A stretch of DNA of 64,000 nucleotides, from NCBI GenBank assembly GCA_017475705.1, contig JAFVFB010000004.1, positions 1-64,000 of the forward strand, written 5' to 3'. Origin of the DNA: Alphaproteobacteria bacterium (lineage in GTDB: Bacteria > Pseudomonadota > Alphaproteobacteria > RF32 > CAG-239). The notes under the pieces were generated by a model that was not told where the DNA came from, searched no databases, and saw only the letters and a program-made list of their open reading frames with translations. The translations under genes were made by a program, and so were the position numbers. Shown piece after piece: positions 27,233 to 34,868 of the stretch (positions are counted from its first letter, which is position 1; every line of letters begins with the position of its first letter).

Positions 27233-28537
27233 TCAGAACAAATAGACACTATCGTCAACAAACTCGCCTCGCAAAGGAACCAATCTTTGTTGCACTAATA
27301 GTTCAATATTCTGCAACGCAAAAGTCAGTGCCAATGCATCACCTAAGTCAGGCGAATGCCCCAATCTCTTTTTAATATCAGCTTTTGCCTCAAGCTGTAG
27401 ACGTCCCAAATAGTCAAACATCATCTGTGGCGCTGTCAAATCCTCAACAATTCCTTCCACGTTTGGCAGATTCACCGGCAATTCAGCACGCAACCAATCA
27501 CGCAACCTCGCCCACATTTCAGCACGTTTATTAACAAACCGCTCTGGATTATCTGCCTGATAACCAAAATTCACTGCAATCACTGTTTCCGCAAATCCCT
27601 GTGCCATCAAAATATCATACACCCCTGCACCTAGTCCGCCCACATCAATACACACCCGTATAGGACGATATTGCCTAATTAAATTTGCCACAGTCTGAGC
27701 CACTTGCACCACATCAAGTTTGGCATAAGTTAAAATTTTTAAGACCTGTCTTCCACACCGCAAACAAATTGCCGTTTTATCATCGCCAAAACGTGCCACA
27801 TCAACACCCATAATCAAAGCATTTTGCTCAGGATTGGCTGTCACATTGTTTTCGAGTGCCCGATACACCTCAAATCTTCCAATCAGATGATTTTCAGCCA
27901 AATTTCTTGGTTCTCCTTCCCACACATGGAGATACTCTTCATAATTATCAGCCTTCATTTTAGCAGCCAATTTTTTCATTTCTGCTGGGCAATATGGATT
28001 ATCATAAAAATTAACTTTTTTCACCAGCGTATCTTCATCTGGTTTTAAGGCCAAAGCTTTCCAGATAGGATCAGCTTCTTCTTCACGATTAAGCGAAAGC
28101 CATATTTCCGCCCCTGGTTTACGAATTGTCGGATCAAGAATTTCCCACGCAAGTGCAGAAATCTTTTGTGCTTCTTCACACCAGCAAATATCCACCCCTT
28201 CAAGGGATTTAATATTCTGCGCATTATGCTCCATAATTCCCTTAAAAATAAACTTAGATTTATTTTGCAAATTAACAATTCTATCTTCATAAAGTCGATA
28301 GACATCATCAAGCTTATAGAAATGAATTCGGTCCGCTAACAATCTGTAGACCGAATCTTTAATAGAATTTTGCACTTCGCGCACACAAGCAATTAAGAGC
28401 TTACGACTAGTAGCAAGTGTCAACAAAGAATCAGCAAACGCAAAGGACTTTCCCCCTGCTCTTCCGCCATAGTAGAGTTTATAACGCTTTTTAACTGTCA
28501 ACAGTTCATTAAAAGCTCGCGCCATTTGCACATTCAT
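27233..28537 (-). CDS. terL: Phage terminase large subunit (434 aa)
   Basis: Packaging motor ATPase and nuclease. Walker A GGRAGGKS is at 24-31 and Walker B ICWCEEA follows. The C-terminal RNase H-like nuclease has acidic residues in GVDVARFGDDKT, CIDVGGLGAG and LGDALALTFAL, so all catalytic parts look intact. The start at 28537 is chosen for the GAGAG SD. It follows the small terminase gene by 26 bases. Intact ATPase and nuclease in a block without replication genes argue for continued selection. Confidence 0.93.
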   Translation of the reverse strand: MNVQMARAFNELLTVKKRYKLYYGGRAGGKSFAFADSLLTLATSRKLLIACVREVQNSIKDSVYRLLADRIHFYKLDDVYRLYEDRIVNLQNKSKFIFKGIMEHNAQNIKSLEGVDICWCEEAQKISALAWEILDPTIRKPGAEIWLSLNREEEADPIWKALALKPDEDTLVKKVNFYDNPYCPAEMKKLAAKMKADNYEEYLHVWEGEPRNLAENHLIGRFEVYRALENNVTANPEQNALIMGVDVARFGDDKTAICLRCGRQVLKILTYAKLDVVQVAQTVANLIRQYRPIRVCIDVGGLGAGVYDILMAQGFAETVIAVNFGYQADNPERFVNKRAEMWARLRDWLRAELPVNLPNVEGIVEDLTAPQMMFDYLGRLQLEAKADIKKRLGHSPDLGDALALTFALQNIELLVQQRLVPLRGEFVDDSVYLF

Positions 28538-28563
28538 CACATTTCTCTCAATATAAACCAAAC

Positions 28564-28923
28564 CTAGATAAACGTAACTGTTATTTCTGCATTTTTCTCA
28601 ATTTGCATATCATCAGCAATTTCTTCAAACGGAACTGGGCAAACCTTTTGTGCCAACCACTTATTAGTTTCAATCAACAATTTAGCTGTTGAAACATCTA
28701 GTTCACCGTTTCTAAGTGCACCGGCAAGTTGCCTAATATCATCCGTACACTGGTCAGCATAGTCCGCGAGTGCCAACCGAAATTCATCACGATACGCCGG
28801 ATTTTGTGCTAATAAACAATAAAATTCTTTAGAAGAAATACCAGCTTTAGCACAAGCTGCATAGAGGGAACATCCTTGCCGTATAGCATTAAAGACCACT
28901 ATTAATTTAGCATGATGCTTCAT
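28564..28923 (-). CDS. terS: Phage terminase small subunit-like protein (119 aa)
   Basis: Small helical protein before terL with a helix-turn-helix-like N-terminal part (GCSLYAACAKAGISSKEFYCLLAQNPAYRDEF) typical of DNA-recognition subunits of terminase. The ATG at 28923 has AAGGAG 8 bases upstream; a longer frame to 28968 would begin inside the leader terminator. It should recognise the packaging site and start packaging with terL. Confidence 0.82.
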   Translation of the reverse strand: MKHHAKLIVVFNAIRQGCSLYAACAKAGISSKEFYCLLAQNPAYRDEFRLALADYADQCTDDIRQLAGALRNGELDVSTAKLLIETNKWLAQKVCPVPFEEIADDMQIEKNAEITVTFI

Positions 28924-28946
28924 CTTTTTCTCCTTGCACAGCTCAA

Positions 28947-28982
28947 ACAAAAAAGGCTCTGTAACCAAAGTTACAGAACCTT
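28947..28982 (-). terminator. Leader terminator before the phage structural genes
   Basis: A 13-bp stem with one mismatch (GGTTCTGTAAC paired with GTTACAGAGCC on the minus strand) and a 4-base loop, followed by TTTTTTG. It sits between the strong promoter at 29075-29103 and the terS start at 28923, where it would stop transcription unless read through or countered. Confidence 0.8.
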
Positions 28983-29074
28983 CAGATTTGAAATGACATC
29001 ATGAAAATTTAAACTTTAAAAGGTATTATATGCTGGATTCAACCTTTTTTATATATTTTTCCATGATAAGCTGT

Positions 29075-29103
29075 TTTATAACACGGGGTGACACCAATGT
29101 CAA
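29075..29103 (-). promoter_or_regulatory. Promoter of the phage structural operon with palindromic spacer
   Basis: On the minus strand TTGACA (29103-29098), a 17-base spacer and TATAAA (29080-29075). The spacer contains the 9-base palindrome GGTGTCACC, an operator-like site. The start near 29068 leaves about 85 bases of leader before the terminator hairpin. An alternative leader pairing AAAAGGT with ACCTTTT lies inside. Confidence 0.75.
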
Positions 29104-29220
29104 TAGTTTCGACGTTCCCTCTATTTAAATTTATATTATGTAAATACAATATGTTAAACAAATTGTGCATATTTTTTTTGCATCATTGACTAAGACTCCT
29201 CCAAAGTTTAGCCTAAAACT

Positions 29221-30813
29221 ATGAAAAATCTATACCACCAAATATATCATTTTAACCTTAAAAGTCAGCTTCTCAAACAGATAAAACAAGCAGACAAACC
29301 CTTTTGGAGTGCATTTTTCAGTGTTTTCATCGTCTTGAACCTGATATTCTTATACCACGGCGCTCATTTCTTATTTGGTGACCATGATTGGTTTTATGCC
29401 CAAAAGGGTATTGCTTTAAACAGTAGCCTATTTGAAGGACATTTCAGTCAGTTCATTTTAACCAGCTTGTTAACGGGTGGAGAAATCCTACCTATAATAA
29501 ATAACGCATTTGGCTTTTTAGGCTTCAGCCTGGGAATTGCACTATTAGCACACTACTGGCAAGTTCCGCATACCCGCACAAATTATATAGTATTCAGCCT
29601 TTTCACCGCAATTACCCCTTATATTCTCTCTTCCTTATATTCTGCATTTCTAGTCATACCTGTATTGAGCTGGAATGCATTTATCATTGCCGGACTATTG
29701 ATATCAGCTCGCGAATCCATTTTTTCCTGGCGCAAAACCATTTCTTCCGTATTTTTACTAACAATTTCACTAGGAGGCTACCCACCGGTTATTAATCTAA
29801 TTGCTATCTCTCTTTGCGTAAGATTATTAATAGAAATAGCAGAAAGAAAAACTTCTTTACCCCAATTATGGCAAACCTATCGCTGGAGCATAATAAACAT
29901 AATTTTAAGCTTCATTGCCTACAAACTATGCCTAATTTATCTATCATCCCACCATTTAATCAATTATAATTTACAAATAATTCCCTTCGCTGAATGGCCA
30001 CAAAAAGCAATATCTATATTACCAAATATTTTCAGACAATTCACAATAACTTTCCCCTTCATTGGAGAGGAAAACAGGGTTTTAAATCTTGCAATCATCC
30101 TTTTGGGAACAATTTCCCTATATCAACACACTTTAACCCCAAAAAGATTTATAGCCGCAATTTTTCTGATAATTTTACTATTTTATTCTGAACTACTAAT
30201 ATCATTTCTATCTCCAGCAAAAAGTGAAGCAGACTTCTCACCGCACATAGCTTTTTGGGGCTACATCTATATCATTGCGGCCTTTTTAAGATTTGCATTA
30301 ATAAGCAAACAGCAAATCCTGAAAAATTTTACATTCATTGTCGCACTCATCTCTATAATAACCAGCTCCCATCACTTATTTGAAGCCGAAAAAGTTTGGA
30401 AATTAGGTTTTGACGCAGAAATGAAACTATATCAGCGCGTAGCTAAAAGATTTCAAAATCAACCAAACTTTACCCTCAACCGCCGATACATTATCATACA
30501 AGGTGGAACTTTCCCTTTCAGAGAACATTTTTATCATGATAACTATCGCCATCCGAGCGAGGATTTATTAGCCATATCCTACGTACCGGGGATGGCCTCT
30601 GGAGTAATGTGGAATTACTATGGCATAACAGATTATGCACACACGACCCCATATGCATACTTCTTAAATCCTGATCCACTGCTCCAGCAAGCCATTCACA
30701 ATATCACAGCTTGGCCTAAAGCAAACAGCATACAAGTAGGCCCATCTTGGATATTACTTCCCCTAACTACTGACGGCATAACAGAACTACAACGGCACTA
30801 CAAAACCCAATAA
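29221..30813 (+). CDS. Polytopic membrane protein, GT-C/GtrII-like glycosyltransferase candidate (530 aa)
   Basis: About ten hydrophobic segments run from residue 32 to 380, followed by a soluble C-terminal domain of about 140 aa. An early acidic motif GDHDWFYAQKG on the first loop is the layout of GT-C enzymes and of the GtrII glucosyltransferases of O-antigen-modifying phages. No SD is clear before the ATG. It diverges from the phage structural block across 250 bases, so it may be a serotype-conversion-like gene that came with the phage, or an unrelated host gene. The substrate is unknown. Confidence 0.6.
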   Translation: MKNLYHQIYHFNLKSQLLKQIKQADKPFWSAFFSVFIVLNLIFLYHGAHFLFGDHDWFYAQKGIALNSSLFEGHFSQFILTSLLTGGEILPIINNAFGFLGFSLGIALLAHYWQVPHTRTNYIVFSLFTAITPYILSSLYSAFLVIPVLSWNAFIIAGLLISARESIFSWRKTISSVFLLTISLGGYPPVINLIAISLCVRLLIEIAERKTSLPQLWQTYRWSIINIILSFIAYKLCLIYLSSHHLINYNLQIIPFAEWPQKAISILPNIFRQFTITFPFIGEENRVLNLAIILLGTISLYQHTLTPKRFIAAIFLIILLFYSELLISFLSPAKSEADFSPHIAFWGYIYIIAAFLRFALISKQQILKNFTFIVALISIITSSHHLFEAEKVWKLGFDAEMKLYQRVAKRFQNQPNFTLNRRYIIIQGGTFPFREHFYHDNYRHPSEDLLAISYVPGMASGVMWNYYGITDYAHTTPYAYFLNPDPLLQQAIHNITAWPKANSIQVGPSWILLPLTTDGITELQRHYKTQ

Positions 30814-30837
30814 CCTTAATAATATCTACCCCAAAAA

Positions 30838-30872
30838 TCAAAAGGCCATAGAGCAAATAGCTTATGGCCTTA
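30838..30872. terminator. Bidirectional terminator
   Basis: AAGGCCATA paired with TATGGCCTT around a 12-base loop, with A and T runs outside. It separates the convergent membrane-protein gene and recA. Confidence 0.75.
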
Positions 30873-30904
30873 AATTGAGAATCAACTTTGCTAAAGATGA
30901 GGGA

Positions 30905-31924
30905 CTAATCCTCTTCCGTATCATCGCCAATAAGTTCTGATGTCAGATGTCCTGCATCAGCACGAATTTTCATTTCAATTTCATCTGCCAATGCCGGATT
31001 ATCACGCAAAGCTTGTTTTGCATTTTCACGTCCTTGCCCTAGTTTATCACCATTGTAGGAGAACCATGCACCGGATTTTTCAACGATGCCAGCTTTAACA
31101 CCAAGGTCAATAAGTTCTCCAACCTTAGAAATACCTTCCCCATACATAATATCAAAATCAACTGTTTTAAATGGAGGAGCGACCTTATTTTTGACAATTT
31201 TAACACGCGTTTGGCTACCCACCACATCATCTTTGTCTTTAATAGCACCGACCCTTCTAATATCCATTCTGATAGAAGCATAAAACTTCAGCGCATTACC
31301 ACCTGTCGTCGTTTCCGGATTACCAAACATAACACCGATTTTCATACGAATTTGGTTAATAAAAATAATCAAAGTATTAGAGCGTGAAACAGTAGAAGTC
31401 AATTTACGCAGAGCCTGACTCATCAAGCGCGCCTGCAACCCCATGTGTGAATCACCCATTTCGCCTTCTAATTCAGCCTTTGGAACTAGTGCTGCCACCG
31501 AGTCGACCACCAACACATCAATAGCACCAGAACGCACAAGAGTATCTGCAATTTCTAATGCTTGTTCTCCGGCATCAGGTTGAGAAATAAGCAAATTATT
31601 AATATCCACCCCAATTTTTTTAGCATAAGAAGGATCCAACGCATGTTCAGCATCAATAAAAGCACATGTACCACCTTTTTTCTGAGCTTGAGCAATCACA
31701 CTCAAAGCTAAAGTCGTCTTACCGGAACTTTCTGGCCCATAAATTTCAACGATACGCCCTTTAGGCAAACCTCCGATCCCCAATGCGATATATGTTCCCA
31801 AAGAACCAGTTGAAATCGCTTCAATATCAATTTTTGTATCCTGCCCATAGCGCATAATAGAGCCTTTGCCGAATGCTCTTTCGATCTGACTCAAAGCTGC
31901 TTCCAACGCTTTATCTTTTTCCAT
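30905..31924 (-). CDS. recA: Recombinase RecA
   Basis: Forms filaments on single-stranded DNA, drives strand exchange and triggers LexA self-cleavage. 339 aa with Walker [10 protein letters not shown] (63-71), the [18 protein letters not shown] loop L1 region, [13 protein letters not shown] (L2) and an acidic tail DDTEED. I start it at 31924 (SD GAGGT); the frame could run to 32008, but that lies upstream of the promoter's likely transcription start. A LexA-type box covers the promoter spacer, so it should be SOS-induced. Confidence 0.98.
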   Translation of the reverse strand: MEKDKALEAALSQIERAFGKGSIMRYGQDTKIDIEAISTGSLGTYIALGIGGLPKGRIVEIYGPESSGKTTLALSVIAQAQKKGGTCAFIDAEHALDPSYAKKIGVDINNLLISQPDAGEQALEIADTLVRSGAIDVLVVDSVAALVPKAELEGEMGDSHMGLQARLMSQALRKLTSTVSRSNTLIIFINQIRMKIGVMFGNPETTTGGNALKFYASIRMDIRRVGAIKDKDDVVGSQTRVKIVKNKVAPPFKTVDFDIMYGEGISKVGELIDLGVKAGIVEKSGAWFSYNGDKLGQGRENAKQALRDNPALADEIEMKIRADAGHLTSELIGDDTEED

Positions 31925-31966
31925 GCTATACCTCATAAAAAGTCTACAAATTGTGTTTTCGAGGTG

Positions 31967-31995
31967 ATTATGTTCTCTTTTTGTTCGTTTTGCAA
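31967..31995 (-). promoter_or_regulatory. recA promoter with GTTC-N7-GTTC LexA box
   Basis: Minus strand: TTGCAA (31995-31990), a 17-base spacer and CATAAT (31972-31967). The spacer holds GTTC-TCTTTTT-GTTC (31972-31986 on the plus strand), the alphaproteobacterial LexA operator. LexA bound there would cover the -10 region. Confidence 0.8.
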
Positions 31996-32110
31996 GCATT
32001 TTTTTCACTTTTAATAAAAATAATGAAAAATATCAATAAATACAAGCATTTGAACCAATACCAAAACTTTATAACAATACTGAAACATACACATTCCATA
32101 AAAATAAGTA

Positions 32111-32138
32111 TTTACAAACAAATTTTTCTGGCTATAAG
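32111..32138 (+). promoter_or_regulatory. Probable fabI promoter
   Basis: TTTACA (32111-32116), a 16-base spacer and TATAAG (32133-32138), about 50 bases before the fabI start codon, which has GAGG as SD. Confidence 0.55.
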
Positions 32139-32189
32139 GTGTGATAGTATCTTTAACCATACTATTAACGAAATATAACGAGGAAAACT

Positions 32190-33017
32190 ATGACTGCTAA
32201 TATGCTTATGGCCGGTAAAAAAGGCTTAATAATGGGACTTGCAAATGACAAGTCAATAGCATGGGGAATAGCCCAAGCACTGGATGCGCAAGGGGCGCAA
32301 ATTGCAATATCTTACCAAAATGATGCATTTGAAAAAAGAGTTGTACCGCTTGCTCAACAATTATCTTATGAACCCACATTAATCAAATGTGATGTTACCG
32401 ATTCTGCCTCAGTTGAAGCATGTTTTGCAGAACTTGGCGAAAAATGGGGAAAGATAGATTTTGTGGTTCATGCTATAGCATTTTCAGACAAAGACCAATT
32501 AAAAGGGCGGACAATTGATACAACCTTAGAAAACTTCACCAACACAATGCATATTTCGTGCTATTCATTTATAGAAGCCTGCCGCTGTGCATCGCCATAT
32601 ATGAATGAAGGCGGAGCCATGTTAACATTGACCTATCTTGGTGCAGAAAGGGTTTTGCCGAATTACAACATCATGGGTGTAGCCAAGGCCGCATTAGAAG
32701 CCTCTGTTCGCTATGCTGCAGTGGATCTTGGTCAGCAAGGTGTTCGTGTTAATGCAATTTCTGCTGGACCGATTAAGACATTAGCTGCATCGGGGATTGG
32801 GGATTTTCGCAAGATTCTACGTTGGAATGAATTAAATGCACCATTGCAAGCCAATGTTACCCAAGAACAAGTTGGCAGAGCCGCATTAGCATTATTATCT
32901 CCGCTAGGAGAGGCAATAACCGGTGAAGTTGTTCATGTAGACAATGGTTATAACACGATAGCTATGGTCAATATTCACAAAACACATGAAACGGCTGAAG
33001 TTCTAGCAGAATTTTAA
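32190..33017 (+). CDS. fabI: Enoyl-[acyl-carrier-protein] reductase (NADH) FabI
   Basis: Reduces the trans-2-enoyl-ACP in the last step of each fatty acid elongation cycle. Short-chain dehydrogenase fold with the FabI-type start GKKGLIMGLANDKSIAWGIAQ, CDVTD, VHAIAFSDK, and the Y-x6-K catalytic spacing in NYNIMGVAKAALEASVRY. It ends in the usual ISAGPIKTLAASGIG...VHVDNGYN segment. 275 aa is normal for the family. Transcribed singly from its own promoter and ended by a strong hairpin. Confidence 0.96.
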   Translation: MTANMLMAGKKGLIMGLANDKSIAWGIAQALDAQGAQIAISYQNDAFEKRVVPLAQQLSYEPTLIKCDVTDSASVEACFAELGEKWGKIDFVVHAIAFSDKDQLKGRTIDTTLENFTNTMHISCYSFIEACRCASPYMNEGGAMLTLTYLGAERVLPNYNIMGVAKAALEASVRYAAVDLGQQGVRVNAISAGPIKTLAASGIGDFRKILRWNELNAPLQANVTQEQVGRAALALLSPLGEAITGEVVHVDNGYNTIAMVNIHKTHETAEVLAEF

Positions 33018-33031
33018 TTTCTGGTGTTATT

Positions 33032-33071
33032 AAGAAGAATCCCTACTCTGCTCTGAGTAGGGATTCTTTTA
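33032..33071. terminator. Bidirectional terminator between fabI and ABC transporter genes
   Basis: A perfect stem AGAATCCCTACTC paired with GAGTAGGGATTCT with T runs on both strands. It lies between the convergent stops of fabI (33017) and the ABC transporter gene (33075). Confidence 0.9.
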
Positions 33072-33074
33072 TCA

Positions 33075-34865
33075 TTATTTTTTCTCTTCGGCCTGATTAT
33101 AATTTTGCTCTTTCCATAAATGCTCAAAGACGCCACCAATTTTCAGCAATTCTTCTATCGAACCTTGTTCGATAATTTTACCCTTTTCCAGCACAATGAT
33201 TCTATCCATATCTTTTAAGGTCGAAAGCCTATGAGCGATAGCAATAACAGTCTTATCCTTCATCAAATTTTTCATAGCCTTTTGAATGTAGTATTCAGCC
33301 TCACTATCAAGTGCAGAGGTTGCTTCATCTAAAATCAATATCGGGCTGTTTTTGATAATAGCACGGGCAATTGCCACTCGTTGCCGTTGACCGCCGGAGA
33401 GTTTGACACCTTTTTCACCAACCGGAGTCTGATAGCCTTTAGGAAGAGTTTTTATAAATTTATCGGCATAGGCTTTTTTTGCTGCTTGCTCGATTTCACT
33501 CTGTTTCGCATGTAAATGACCATAGGCAATATTTTGGCTGATGGTTCGATGGAAAAGAGCTGTATCTTGCGGAATAAGTGAAATAGCATCATGCAAACTG
33601 TTTTGTGTAACTTTGGCAATATTTTGCCCATCAATTAATATTTCACCATCTTCAATATCATAAGTGCGCTGCAAAAGATTAATCAACGTACTTTTACCAC
33701 TACCGGAAAGACCGACCAGACCGATTTTTTCTTTAGGCTTAATTTTTAAGTTCAGTTTGGAAAAAACTTTCTTTTTATCATAGCGGAAGGTGACATTCCT
33801 AAATTCTATCTCACCATTGCTGATTTTGAGTTTTTTAGCGTTTGGTTCATCAGCAATGTCATGCTTAACAATAAAGGGGGACATCGCCGCTTCTAAAGAA
33901 CCGATTACAGAATTAAGGCTACTGACCTGCCCCAATATATTTGAAAAAGCATGCATGATTGTGTTCATCAGCATTAAGATTAAAGTGGCATCGCCAAGGC
34001 TGATTTTTTGCACATACCACAACCTAATCAGTAACAGCATCATGCCGGTTTCAAACAGGCAAACAATAATATGCTGCACACGTAAATTATTTTGAAACAC
34101 GTCTACGGCAATTAATCTGGTACCTTTACACTTGTTAAAAAAATTTCGGATAAAAGAGATTTCAAAATCTTCACTGCCGCTGGCTTTGATGTTTAAGGCG
34201 TTGCTGATACTATCGGCTAAGGCGCCATGAAAATCATCAAACATATTAGCCGCTTCTTTATCAAGATGACGGACTTTAAAACTCATCTTATAGGAAGCAA
34301 ACACGGATATAGGGCCGAAGATAAATACCAACAGCAGAAACCATAGATTAACACGGCCGATAAAATACAAGTTAATTAAAACCAAAAATATGGTGCTATA
34401 AAGCTGTGAAATAGCACCATGAGTTGCAGTTGCTTTATCAGCACAATTGTTGACTTTTTGTGAGAGTTGACCGGTTTTTTGCGAAGAAAAATAATTTTCT
34501 GAATGTTTAGCTAAGTAATCAACCGCAAACAATCTGATTTTAGCATCCATAAAATTACGCACATTGTTTTCTTCTACAACTACCCGAACCATACGAAAGA
34601 CAGATTGCCCGATAAAGGAGAGAAAAATAAGTGCCAAAAAATACCATACTTTGTGCCAAGAAAAATCTTGCGGGGAAATCTGAGCAAAATAATCGACCAT
34701 TTTGGAAAAATAGACCGGCACATAAACTTTTAATAACTGCAAAGTAAAAGCTAAAATAACTCCGGCAAGAGCCAACTTGCGCGCACCGTATAAAGCTTCC
34801 CAAATAAATAACAACGGGTTGTGCGGAACTTTGCGCATATTTGGAATATTAGAAAACAACTTCAT
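33075..34865 (-). CDS. ABC transporter half-molecule, exporter type (596 aa)
   Basis: Six predicted membrane helices (residues about 30-330) are fused to an ATPase domain with Walker A GLSGSGKS, Q-loop IPQDTALF, signature LSGGQRQR, Walker B ILILDEATSALD and the H-loop AHRLST. It is an MsbA/HlyB-like exporter half. It follows a second half-transporter gene by 3 bases, so the two may form a heterodimer. The substrate is unknown; both ATP sites look complete, so no degenerate-site pairing is evident. Confidence 0.9.
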   Translation of the reverse strand: MKLFSNIPNMRKVPHNPLLFIWEALYGARKLALAGVILAFTLQLLKVYVPVYFSKMVDYFAQISPQDFSWHKVWYFLALIFLSFIGQSVFRMVRVVVEENNVRNFMDAKIRLFAVDYLAKHSENYFSSQKTGQLSQKVNNCADKATATHGAISQLYSTIFLVLINLYFIGRVNLWFLLLVFIFGPISVFASYKMSFKVRHLDKEAANMFDDFHGALADSISNALNIKASGSEDFEISFIRNFFNKCKGTRLIAVDVFQNNLRVQHIIVCLFETGMMLLLIRLWYVQKISLGDATLILMLMNTIMHAFSNILGQVSSLNSVIGSLEAAMSPFIVKHDIADEPNAKKLKISNGEIEFRNVTFRYDKKKVFSKLNLKIKPKEKIGLVGLSGSGKSTLINLLQRTYDIEDGEILIDGQNIAKVTQNSLHDAISLIPQDTALFHRTISQNIAYGHLHAKQSEIEQAAKKAYADKFIKTLPKGYQTPVGEKGVKLSGGQRQRVAIARAIIKNSPILILDEATSALDSEAEYYIQKAMKNLMKDKTVIAIAHRLSTLKDMDRIIVLEKGKIIEQGSIEELLKIGGVFEHLWKEQNYNQAEEKK

Positions 34866-34868
34866 GGC

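Larger units (their letters stand above)
17976..29103 (-). mobile_element. Podovirus-like structural gene block (prophage remnant or domesticated particle)
   Basis: Thirteen genes read in one direction in the order of short-tailed phages: terS, terL, small linker protein, portal, Bbp19-like, scaffold, major capsid, cement, tail tube A, tail protein in two parts, internal virion A-like and B-like. All frames are intact and each has a good SD. No integrase, repressor, DNA replication, lysis, tail fibre or large internal virion (transglycosylase) gene is present nearby. The block begins with one strong promoter and a leader terminator. The boundaries given run from the last structural gene to the promoter. 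No flanking direct repeats that convince as att sites were found. Confidence 0.8.

Noticed and set aside
16893-28968. Prophage integrated at the 3' end of tRNA-Glu
   Set aside because: The phage genes lie on the 5' side of the tRNA, no integrase is present, and no direct repeat of the tRNA end is found at the far side of the block.
31925-32008. RecA start 28 codons further upstream (32008)
   Set aside because: The extra part lies upstream of the promoter's likely start point and over the LexA box, and lacks an SD.
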